Assembly: GCF_030253575.1 (NCBI RefSeq)
Contig: NC_080557.1
Coordinates: 19,432,501-19,496,500 of the forward strand
Direction: 5' to 3'
Source: Rhododendron vialii
Lineage: Eukaryota > Streptophyta > Magnoliopsida > Ericales > Ericaceae
DNA length: 64,000 nt
Shown: positions 22,534-32,662 of the stretch, piece after piece
Layout of the letters: the number at the start of each line of letters is the position of its first letter
How positions within the stretch are numbered: position 1 is the stretch's first letter
Translations under genes and position numbers: made by a program
Notes under the pieces: generated by a model
What the model was told of the DNA's origin: nothing
The model's database searches: none
The model's input: the letters and a program-made list of their open reading frames with translations, nothing else

Positions 22534-24756
22534 TCAAGAACTAAAAAGAGGAGTACCCGAATCTAATTGCTCCAACTCATCAAGTTGTTCTTTTATATTG
22601 ATTTTAGTTGGTTTCCTTATCCATTGTTGCGTGCAAATAAGAGCTTCCACGGTCTTCGGAGAGGGAGAACTTCGATAGGGATCAATCACACGTCCGCCCG
22701 TGCTAAAAGCGGATTCGGAGGCAACCGTGGACACGGGGATAGCTAGCACATCTCGTGCCATTTGAGAAACAATTGGATACTTAGAGGAGTTTAACTTCCA
22801 CCAACGTAATACATCAAATTTGTCACTATCGTCCTCACTTGCTTCCGCAAGATACTTTTCCAATTCAGATTTGCATGCCATGTTGGTTTCCTTTTGCATG
22901 TGCATTTTAAATTGAGATTTCAAAGATTTATGACTACCAATCTCCATTTCAACTCCATCCAAATCTCCTTTGTCCGATGATCCTCCAACCTCTTGGCTAC
23001 GCACTTTCGAGTTTGCATTATTCTTCACATACCATTCAAATAAACGGGTAATTCCATTTGTTATATTATCCGTCAACTCACCAACCACCGTCTTATCATA
23101 TCCCAAAGTATTTCAAAAGCAATATTCAAAGAACCCAATTTTGCATCGAGGGTCAAGAATAACCGCAAACATCAACATTTGATTAATCTTATCAAAATCT
23201 CCCCAATACTTATCAAACTTCTCACGCATACCAAGTGCCATATCATGCAATTCACTATCATCGGTTTCACACAACTTCACAATATCTTGTTGAATCAACA
23301 CCATTTCATCAAAAAAAACATTGCAAGTGACATACAAAGAACCCGAAAATTTTAAAGTTGCAAGGTAAAACACTCGAAGAAACTTTACATACAACTTGAT
23401 TTTTTCCCAATCACTTGAAGTTGGAGGCCCAACATTTTCCTTCCGCCCTCTCCCTCTCCTTTTTTTTCTTTTCTCAATTTCAATTATCCTACCCATACCC
23501 TCAAAACCATCAATATCATCAAATGCCTCATCAATCTCCTCTTCCCTTACATTTAATTTGAAGGACGGGTCATCACATAATCGATCAAAAGCCTTTTGAT
23601 AAGTTAAAGCCCTCTCCAACATAAAATATGTATAGTTCCAACGAGTAGACACATCCAAACAAGGTTTAAGCCTACATGTAATGCCCTCCTTTTCAACACA
23701 TGACCAAAACTCCGCCATTCTAGAAGGGGAAGACCTCACATATCTCACAATATTTCGCACCCTTTCAATTGGGACATCAATATCTTGCAATCCCTCACGT
23801 ACGATTAGATTTAAGATATGTGCCGAACATCTCACATGCAAGAACTCGTGATTTAAAATGGTGGTCCTCCTATGTTTGGTCTTTCTCTCCAAGTAAGCAA
23901 TCAAAAGACTATTCGATGATGCATTATCAACCGTAATAGTTAAAAACTTATCAATCCCCCAATCCAACAAGCATTGTTCAACCATCCTACCAAGAGTATC
24001 ACCCTTGTGATTAGGAACAACGCAAAAATTCAGAATTTTCTTTTGATATTTCCAATTCTCATCAATAAAATGTCCCGTAAGACACATGTAATTCAAATTT
24101 TGGACTGAAGTCCAAGTGTCCATTGTAAGGCACAACCTTTGATGCTTAACTATTTGTTTCAATGTCATTTTCTCCTCCCCATAAACAAGCATGCAGTTCT
24201 TGGCCATCACAAGTCTACCAAGAGGCTTCCACATTGGTTGAGCAACTTCAATAAACTATTTGAATCCTTCACCCTCAACAAATGAAAATGGCAATTCATC
24301 AATTATTATCATCTTCGCTAGTGCTCTTTTACATGCATCAGCACTGAAGGTCATAGGCATAAGGTTTGCACTTGTTACACCATTGTGTTCCTTTTTTTGA
24401 AAACTAAGTTATTTTTGCCTACTCCCCGTAAATTTCTTGCTCATGGGATAGTTGAAACACTAAAACTTTGGATGATGAGTAAGTGATTTTGTACCATTGA
24501 GCTTTGAATGACATGCATAATCCTTCCGACACCATTTGCATGCAGCCCTAGGTTTCGGATGACCGTCTGGTGTAATAAAGTAAAAATGTTTCCAACAAGG
24601 AGCCCTCTTATTAGCAATACTACCAACAATCTTTTTCGACTCAATCTTATTTTCAATTTCAGGCACTTGATCATCGTTTAATTCAGCATTTTGAGGAATA
24701 TCAAACTCAGCAGCATCATCCATAATATCATCATCATCATCATCAATATCATCCAT
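22534..24756 (-). pseudogene. hAT transposase, RICESLEEPER type, with premature stops
   Basis: Domain order is an acidic N-terminus, a BED zinc finger (CKWCRKDYACHSKLNGTKSL, about 24480-24560), a catalytic core (CLTMDTWTSVQNLNYMCLTG; TITVDNASSN; RCSAHILNLIVREGL; DVSTRWNYTYFML) and the C-terminal dimerisation domain (LEKYLAEASEDD, DVLRWWKLNSSKYP, IPVSTVASESAFSTGGRVI). This matches BED-finger hAT proteins of the RICESLEEPER group. In-frame stops occur at 24256-24258 (TAG), 23113-23115 (TGA) and near 24460, so the copy is inactive although every domain is present. Confidence 0.93.
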
Positions 24757-25559
24757 CTAAAACAAATGAAAATTAAAATGAACATAATCACACTCTAATT
24801 TTCAGGCAGTAATTTGATGAAATTATATATAAACTTATAAACTGTGTTCTCATGCTCCAAACTCCAAAGTTCATGCACTAATCTTATTTTCAGTCCATCA
24901 CCTCATGCTCATGCGAAAAGTATTTTGCAAATACTAATAAACTAGGATTTTGAGACTGAATACCTCAAGCTCATGGTCAAGCTCATGGTCAGACATTTTG
25001 TCGGCGTCGTCGAGGTTGAAATTCCACGTGAGCCTAAAGCTTGGGCTCAGCAAATGCAAGTGTGCCCCCACACCTTTGAAAAATCTCTCTCAATAGCTAC
25101 AGACAAAAAATGAAAAATCAGGTGATTCCTAGCTCCGAAGAACTTAGCCTAGTATTATCTAAAAATCAAAAAAAAAAAAATCAGCTGGTTTGAGATCAGA
25201 AAAAAAGGGTTTCAGTCTGTTGGTTCGAGATTAGGAAAAAATCAAAAATCTACTGGTTCGAGCTCAGGAAAAAATCTGCTGATTTTTCTTGCTAGTTTGA
25301 GATCAGAGATCAGGAAAAAATCAGCTGTATCCAAAAATGGTTCTTTATATAATACTAAAATTAGGAAAAAAAGAAGGTATGAGAGATTGGATAAAAAATA
25401 ATAAATGGTGTAAAATCAGGGAAAAAAGAAGAAGAAACGTTCAAGATCAGATCAAGTGTAAAACGGTGTGAAATAAATTTTTTCCATTCAAATTTTCACC
25501 CTTGAATCTTGCACACCAACATCATTTATTCAAGCATATACTCGGACCTAGCAATGTTA

Positions 25560-25870
25560 GCCATTACAATACACACACGCACACAGAGACAGAGAGAGAA
25601 TAGATCTGAGGGCAGCGGCAGAATGGAGAGTGAAATCCGCTTACCGATGTGGTGGCAGAATGGAGATCGATTGCAGCGCCGATGTTGATAATCGGGGATG
25701 GTGGACAAGGCGGCGTACGTGGTGGGGCCGGCGGAGGCGAGGACGGCGGTGCAGATCGTGGAGGTTAGAGAGAAGGGAGAGAACTGAGGGAGCGAGGGGA
25801 AATACTGGGAAGTGGAATGGCTGCGTGTTTGTTGAGTCTGAAGGAGTGGGAGCCTGGGAGAAGTATATGA
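25560..25870 (-). other. GC-rich exon-like segment inside the hAT transposon
   Basis: This is markedly more GC-rich than the rest of the transposon. On the minus strand an open stretch is followed by a donor-like CG|GTAAGC at about 25640-25648. It may be the transposon's own 5' leader exon or a captured host fragment. No protein family is recognised. Confidence 0.35.
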
Positions 25871-26143
25871 TAGATAGGGTAGGGTTTGGGAGGAGTGGAT
25901 GGTCAAGATTAAAACACCAAATAGATCGACGGACAAGATTAAAACGATTTTATAATTATATATAATATATATTGTTTGGTCGGTTCGAGTTCGATGCGTA
26001 TAAATTTTCAGAAAATCGAGACCGAACCGACCTAGGTTCGGTTCGGTTCGGGGTGGACCGAACCGCCAAAAAATGCCCCTAAACCGACCGAAGACCAAAC
26101 CGATTTTTCTGTTTTTTTCGGTCCGGTCGGGTTCATAACAGCC

Positions 26144-26750
26144 CTAGTTTACATGACATAGTCTAGCATGCCAGAAATTTAAAGAAGACAACATGTAAAT
26201 AGAAACAGTAGCTGGTTTATTATTCTCAACGTTTAGTTTGAACATACCATCACATGTATATCCCTTACCCCCAAACACTCCTTTTTTAGTAATTACAAAC
26301 TGATCATATTCCATAGTCTGCTTAAAGCCAGATTTATTGAGTAGATAACTGGACATCAAATTCTTCCTCATGGACGGTGTGTGAAGCACATCTTTCAGAG
26401 TTAGCACACGTCCAGAGGTAAACTTCAAATCAACCTTGCCACTCCCAAGCATCTTGGTAGTACTAAAGTCACCAAGCATCACAATTTTTTCTTCTGCAAT
26501 GGGAGTATAAGTTTTGAACCAATTTTTATCATAGCAGACATGCCTGTTGGCACCAGAGTCTGCCCACCACCTTTCCACACATTGAACCATATATATGTCT
26601 GTAATCATAGCCACAAAAGGCTCCTCGGCAATATTAGCCTGTGGAGCATTCTGTGTTTTTCGAAACTTGCAAAATCGAGCAATGTGCCCACTCTTGCCAC
26701 AGACAAAGCACCCACCAGTTTGTTGTGCTTGTGAAGGGGGTCCTTGGTTT
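26144..26750 (-). pseudogene. copia gag zinc knuckle, protease and GAG-pre-integrase part
   Basis: The reading frame downstream of the stop near 26750 contains a CCHC zinc knuckle ([14 protein letters not shown], about 26665-26710), the protease active-site motif [12 protein letters not shown] (about 26535-26575), and a GAG-pre-integrase-like end, [10 protein letters not shown] (about 26147-26175). The frame is truncated by the hAT insertion. Confidence 0.88.
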
Positions 26751-27382
26751 CAATTATTTTTTCTCATTTGCATTTCACCGCGAGATTTACCCTTATTTTT
26801 GAAGTTTTTCTTATTTGGCTTTAAATAAGCATTCTTTGGAAACTGACATCTGGGTAAGTTATGTTTTGCAGAAACTAAATTTACCTTAGTGGTGGAGTGT
26901 CCATTACCCTCGTGAGTCATAAGTGCATCTTGGCCTCTAGCCTCCTCTTCCACTCGGATGCGGGTAATCATAGTCTCCAGGTACGTCTCCTTTTACTTGT
27001 GGCGCATTGATTTTTGAAACTCTCTCCACGAAGGTGGTAATTTGTTAATGATGTCTGCCACCACAAGATTGTCCCCAATTTTAATGCCTTGAGATCGGAC
27101 CTCCGCCACAATCATTTGGAAATCTTGCACTTGCTCCACAACAGATTTATCATCTATCATCTGATAGCGGAAAAAACGGCTAGCTGCATATTTCTTTGCA
27201 CCTGCCTCCTCAGTATCATATTTGCTCTGCAAGGCTTTGCAAATTTTTTTTGCAATGGAGTAAGTAGTATCATAATAATCATGAAATTGATCTGCAAGGC
27301 AATTTAAAAGATAATACCGACAATTATACTCATTTGTATTATATTGCCCATCATGTTTAAGATGAGTATATATTTTCATCAT
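26750..27382 (-). pseudogene. copia gag (UBN2-type), two in-frame stops
   Basis: Residues such as [52 protein letters not shown] and [17 protein letters not shown] are typical of copia gag. A TAA at 26993-26995 interrupts the frame seven codons before it reopens ([15 protein letters not shown]). A second stop (TGA near 26750) precedes the zinc knuckle. Nothing convincing as a start is present upstream of 27382, where the 5' untranslated part should lie. Confidence 0.88.
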
Positions 27383-27590
27383 CGGTCATCCCATCGGTGG
27401 AGACTTTGTTGGGATCCTTCTCAGTTACGATGTAGGCCACCTTGAGACCTTGAGGAGACTGAGATAGAAGAGCACCTTGCCTTTCCATCGCTTGAAGTGA
27501 GCTCCCTTGAACTTGAAGGGCTTGTTGAGATCTCCGAAATTTTCATTGGGTTTTTCAGCTGTTTGGTCTATTTTTGAATCTCCTTAAAAT

Positions 27591-28389
27591 AGTTGGAGAT
27601 ATTACAAAAGTTTACACTAAAAATAAATATTACAATGGACAAATTAACAGGCTGAGTTGCGGAAAATCACGCTTTCTTTAAGGAGATTCAAGCCCTCTAC
27701 AGTAACAAACCGGTGCAGTAGAAAATCTCTGACTTGTCCCCTCTAGGATATAAACAGTCCAATAATTTATCGTATGGTTTGGACTTACTCTACACAAGTA
27801 AGAGAACCCAAAGCTCCACAAAAGAACACCCTTACATTTTGCCCAAGACTCTCACGCTCATATTAAATTTACAGGCTATTTTTTAGAGAATAAAGATGGA
27901 TTAAGTTAGAGGAAAATACTAAGTGTTTAGGAGAAGTTGGCTTATGGCTCTATGGCTAGGATTGCTTCTTGAATACAAAGCCACCCAAGCAAGCCTTATA
28001 TAGGCAAGAAAGAATCCAAACTATATCTTTTCATTAATGACTAAATCTCATAGGATAGATATGAATCCAAACTATATCTTTTCCATTAATGACTAAATCC
28101 ACTTGGATATTGATAGATTTGCTAGATATGAAAGATATGCTCCCGATTCTTTTTAGATTTGCTAGATTTTTCTAGATTTATTAGAGATTCTCCTTGATTC
28201 TTCTAGATTTGCCTAGATATCCAAACACCCAATTAAATGATGTGATCTCAAGATTAGATATGATCTTGCGGGTGGATATCCAAATAAATGCTACGATAAG
28301 AGTCTCTCACACAGATATACACATGACTTGTAAAGTCTAGCACCAAAAAATATACAAAAATTTAATATTAAAATAATAAATTTCCAACA
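27591..28389 (-). repeat. copia 5' LTR
   Basis: Matches the 16368-17165 LTR end to end. The first plus-strand base is A instead of T, so the LTR terminus reads AGTTGG instead of TGTTGG. Divergence from the other LTR is only a few percent by eye, suggesting a fairly recent insertion. Confidence 0.93.
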
Positions 28390-29536
28390 AGATGTATTAC
28401 AAGCTTAGGTGGAAGGGGGCCCACTCTAAAAATTTCGTAATGAACCAAAACAGAACCTGGGGAAGAAAAAGTAACCCAATTTTTTTTATCCTAAATCCTC
28501 CAGAAGACCCACCCCAATGCCAAACTCCATTGACGCCAAACTTTATTGAAGCCAACAAAACCCCCAAAGCACCATTAATGGCGACCATGGACCTTCCCCA
28601 TCTTTTTCCCAAAAATCAAACCAAAACACAACCCGAGAAATGCAACTCAGACCGCGCGGGAAGGAGAAAGCCCTAAATTCGCATTCAATTTCCACCCAAA
28701 TCTGGAATGCCAAACCTTGCAACCGACGACGCCGCACCTCCGCAACGTCTGGATTGACCACGAGCCACCACCGCAACTGACGACAATCCACTACCAGTGT
28801 CGCCACCGACCAGTAGCTATTCTTTCTCCCTCTCTCTCTCACACACACACCACCGCTGATAACCCTTCTTTGTTGCCACCGTCATCGGAGAGGTTACTCT
28901 TCCACATTATTTTTACTGTGGTTGCCCATCTACAAAGGTAGATTTCTTAACTGCCTATGTGTACATGTTAAAGATTCAGTTTGCCCTAGTTTTTTTTTTT
29001 TTTTTACTAGAGCTTAAATTTGGAGGATTTAATTGGGTCTTGCTCTGTTTTCCCCAATTTATTTACTTCCCCTTACTCATAGGCTTCTTATGTGATTGTT
29101 GGACTAAAATCTTTCAGAAAGTTCACTGCGCACAGATAATTTTTTTGGAAAGGCAATAGAGGATTGTATCCATTCTATTTTCATAGCTTAATGCTATTTT
29201 CAATTGAGATACAGGGCCTCTGATTATTCATAAGTCCTAACAAAAGCTTCACACTTGATGGGGAAAAGATACTGAGAAAGCTTGCAATATTTGCTAGGCA
29301 TAAAAGAAAAATAAGGGGGGAAAAAAAGGCTTATCAATTCCAGCGTTTGGTTGGAATAGAAATTTATAGCTAGAGGTCTTAGTTACCCTTCGAACTCTTC
29401 CAAATTTCCTTTAGTTCTCTTGCAAAGGCCTGCTGTCTCCCAACAACAATGGTTATGTGGTCTTTTTTTTTTTGTAAATTGGGGTTATAAAGAAGGATGG
29501 ATGATGTAAAAAACTATCAATTAACTATTTTGCCCT
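28390..29536. other. Intergenic DNA, CT-rich leader-like segment
   Basis: 28650-28940 is CT-rich and less AT-rich, with a CTCTCTC/CACAC tract at about 28828-28850 and a donor-like AAAG|GTAGAT near 28937. It resembles a plant 5' UTR, but I see no coding frame with recognisable content. Confidence 0.35.
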
Positions 29537-30915
29537 TGTAACGCCCCGCTATTTTCTAAAAATAAACTCCAAAATACACTGTATTTCAAACACTTTTAGG
29601 CCTCTATTTTCTCTATAAATAAATTACATCACTAAAATAAATTTAAGCCGCCTTCTAAATAATCTTCTAAATGCTCCAAAATTATCAACTCTTCCAAGAC
29701 CTCTCCAAATTAATCCTTATATGCTCTGATTCTATTTCCACTAATCCGGCTCCACACCTGAAAAAGAAATTATCCGGTAAGTATACGATACAACAGAATA
29801 ACAAAGCTCATAAGTGGAATCAATAAACGATAATCGACCATCAAGTCGAAGCAACAATCACAAGGAACCTCATACCATGTCCTTCTCAGTACATGACCAG
29901 TGACACTCCCCCAATACCTTCCTCACCGAGTCATCCTCGACCCATTCTGGCTATTGGATAGGCTATTGGTGCATGAGTTCACTCGATCCCTGTACTAAAT
30001 AATTCTATAGTACTCAGCCAACAACATCATATTCGATACCAATTATTCAACTTTCTAACAATATTCCACTGGAGTGAACAAATATCATGAGATAATCAAA
30101 AGGAGTACAAAATTGAGAGTGAAGAAAGGATTCCGAAAGTGGGAAGCATATCGTATACTCCTCGGATTACCTCAAATATGCCCGGCTTTTACGTCTACGA
30201 ATCAATGCCTTAAAAGTATTTTTCCATACCAATATCCACCCTTCAAAACATCACTAACTATTTATAAACTAAACTCTCAAGTTTTTTTCTCTTTTATCCC
30301 CCCCCCCCGCTCTCTCTCTAAGCTAACAATTGGAATGAGAAGTGAGGAAGCGAGGTGTGTGGAATGGAGGGGAAGAGTGAAGCCTATTTATACTAGTAGA
30401 AAGAAGATTCTAGATTATATCTAGATCAAATCAAATCTAATCTTATATAATCATAACCATATCTTATAAAATCTAAATCAAATCTAAGAAAATCCAATTA
30501 TATCTAATCAAATCTTATAAAATCTTATAATATCCAATAAAATCTATATAATATCTAACAAAATCTTTATAATATCGAATAAAATCCAATCAAATCTTAA
30601 TATATCTAAGTATATCTTAGGATATCCAATCATATCTTATCCTAATCATATCATATCTAATAAAATCCAATGAAATCTTATCCTAGATTTTTAGGATTAT
30701 GGACCGAAGGCTAGGGTTCTATAATAGTTGGGTACAAGGATATCATGGTTCAAAATATGAAAAAAAATCCTATAATATCAAAGGGGTTTTAATGGCTAGC
30801 TCCTAGAGTTAAATGATAATAATACAATCACTTTAATAAATGATAAAATGATTTTTAGTAAAAGAATTATAATAAAATGTTTAAAAAAAATTGACGTCAA
30901 AATCTGGTCATTACA
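29537..30915 (-). repeat. Solo LTR, gypsy type, 1.38 kb
   Basis: Plus-strand ends are TGTAACGCCCCGC and GGTCATTACA, so the minus-strand LTR runs TGTAATGACC...GCGGGGCGTTACA, a form common in chromovirus LTRs. Flanking pentamers are GCCCT (29532-29536) and TCCCT (30916-30920), a duplication with one mismatch. No internal retroelement sequence adjoins it. A region of AATCTTATAATATC-like near-repeats (about 30410-30680) lies within it. Confidence 0.7.
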
Positions 30916-30920
30916 TCCCT

Positions 30921-31692
30921 TGTGCAGTATTAAATTAGATTATTCATTAGATTAAATATATAATTACGAAATTCAACTTTGATTAATTTTAATCACCAAT
31001 AACTAATAATAAATTAGTTTACTAGTATAACAATTAATTAAATTATTCAAAATATTTCGAAGTGCTTTATTATATTTTGTTAATTTATTTTTTTAATTAT
31101 GAAATGTAAAAATGTTAAGTTTAGTTATTAATTAATTTATTTTATAGCTTATCAAAGGACTTAATTACTCTAGTTTATTAATTTAATAATAGACAATATT
31201 GGTTAATTTCATTGTAAATAGAATAAATTTATCATTAATTTTTGGATAAAATAAATTCATTTTATCTTTAAAATGTTAAAACCTTAATTTATAAAATGGA
31301 TTTTTTAAAAAAAACTGAATTTTATAAAATCAATTTCGTTAATTTAAAAAATACAATGTATGATATAATGGGTTTGTGTGAATAAGTGGCCCTTGACAGA
31401 GCTCATTAGAGGAAAATGATTTATGTAGGCGACCCTAAGTGATTGGTACATAAGGCTCGGTTTGGTTTGGTTAATGTATGATATATGTGAACGGAGAGTA
31501 GGATTTTGAGTTGAATGGATAGTAGATGGTGGTTGGAAACATGTGGGTGGTAGATGAAATCATATGGGGAGTAGGTTCAATAAATTATTTATGTCAAATT
31601 TTCTATAAATAACAATCATTTTTTTTATCTCATCCCTCATCTTATCTCCATTTAAATTTGTAGTTTTATATTTTCATTTTTTGCATCATTTC
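30921..31692. other. Very AT-rich intergenic DNA
   Basis: Mostly A/T with short TTAATTT repeats (30930-31330). A GGCTCGGTTTGGTTTGG motif after TAA at 31456-31475 resembles a Harbinger/Tourist terminus, but no right end was found. Confidence 0.5.
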
Positions 31693-31930
31693 AATGGCAC
31701 CCCGGGTTTCGAGTGAGGAGGAGGAAGAGGAGGAGACGTTGCTAGAAAACCTTACGAGCCTTGTAGATGCGGGGGTTTGGCAAACTTAGCATGATGGAGA
31801 GTTTAATTCCGCGGCTACTTGGTAGTCTTGGAAAGTGAGAGGGAGCATCTTTTTTCCGAATGTGGTATTACAAAAAATCATATTAAGGCTAATATTAAGA
31901 AGTGAAAGCAGACTTGTTTTACACAAGGTT
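31693..31930 (+). pseudogene. Myb/SANT-like domain remnant
   Basis: Conceptual translation starts MAPRVSSEEEEEEETLLENL and continues through DGEFNSAATW and REHLFSECGITKNHIKANIK. The DGEF...HIKAxIKK pattern resembles the Myb/SANT-like domain found beside PIF/Harbinger transposases and in plant trihelix-like proteins. Several stops replace expected tryptophans or glutamines, and the match ends near 31930. It is a dead fragment; its source element is not identified. Confidence 0.4.
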
Positions 31931-32564
31931 GTGAATACTGAACCGGCTTAGGTACCGATTTCTATTTATATGGTACATACCAATACCGATTAGATACCGA
32001 GTACCATTTCAGATTTAGCGCTATTACCATAGATATAGTTATAAATTGATAATTTCTCCCACACTATTCAATTCATAATAAAATAAACTTTCATTAAACA
32101 ACAAATCACATAATGAACTTTAAATTAACAACCAAAAGTTCTAAATGCATAACATAATGACAAAAATATACGCAATTTAAAAAAGGTATCCATCACTAAA
32201 TGTAAAGATCCGTGTCTAATTTTAATTTTTTTTGTATGTGTAGCGATGTGGTGGCATGTTCTTATAATTAATAATTCTGTGCCACGGAACTTTTACGTGT
32301 ATACATGCATATACATGTGCTTATATGTTTAGTTGATTAGGCCTGAGCCTTTGAACTATGGATAGAGTGCGTTGGGACCCACATGCATACGACATTGGTA
32401 CAAATATTACTAATTTATTATTTAATCAATTGGTAGTGTTGGGGTTATGTGATGAATTATAACTTATTGGGTGATGGGACGATAACCAATTACTTGGAAG
32501 ACTGTAGTACAATTTATACACTTAAAATAGAAAAAGAACAGGAACACCCATTCCTTTTTTTGCA

Positions 32565-32592
32565 TTCTTCTTCTTCTTCTTCTTCTTCTTCT

Positions 32593-32659
<67 letters not shown>
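32565..32659. repeat. (TTC)n(CT)n compound microsatellite
   Basis: About 10 TTC units followed by more than 30 CT units. Long Arg-Glu or Leu-Ser open frames across it are artefacts. Confidence 0.97.

Positions 32660-32662
<3 letters not shown>

Larger units (their letters stand above)
21131..26146 (-). mobile_element. hAT transposon, 5.0 kb, inserted in copia integrase
   Basis: Terminal inverted repeats TAAGGGTGTTAT (left) and TAGGGCTGTTAT (right, reverse complement) are flanked by a perfect 8-bp duplication, GTTTACAT (21123-21130 and 26147-26154). Both are hAT hallmarks. Subterminal regions carry many CGGTTCGG/CCGAACC motifs, likely transposase-binding repeats. It encodes a minus-strand transposase (22534-24756). 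The insertion splits the copia frame just after the HxxxxH part of the integrase zinc finger. Confidence 0.95.
16368..28389 (-). mobile_element. Ty1/copia retrotransposon with nested insertions
   Basis: LTRs of 798-799 bp at 16368-17165 and 27591-28389 bound a minus-strand copia polyprotein in the order gag, protease, integrase, RT, RNase H. Flanking pentamers are AGGTG (16363-16367) and AGATG (28390-28394), a probable target-site duplication with one change. Without the nested hAT and solo LTR the element would be about 6.2 kb. The reading frame is broken by at least three in-frame stops, an RT frameshift and a 67-bp duplication in the integrase, so it is not autonomous. No canonical tRNA-Met primer site is visible next to the right LTR. 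Confidence 0.93.
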
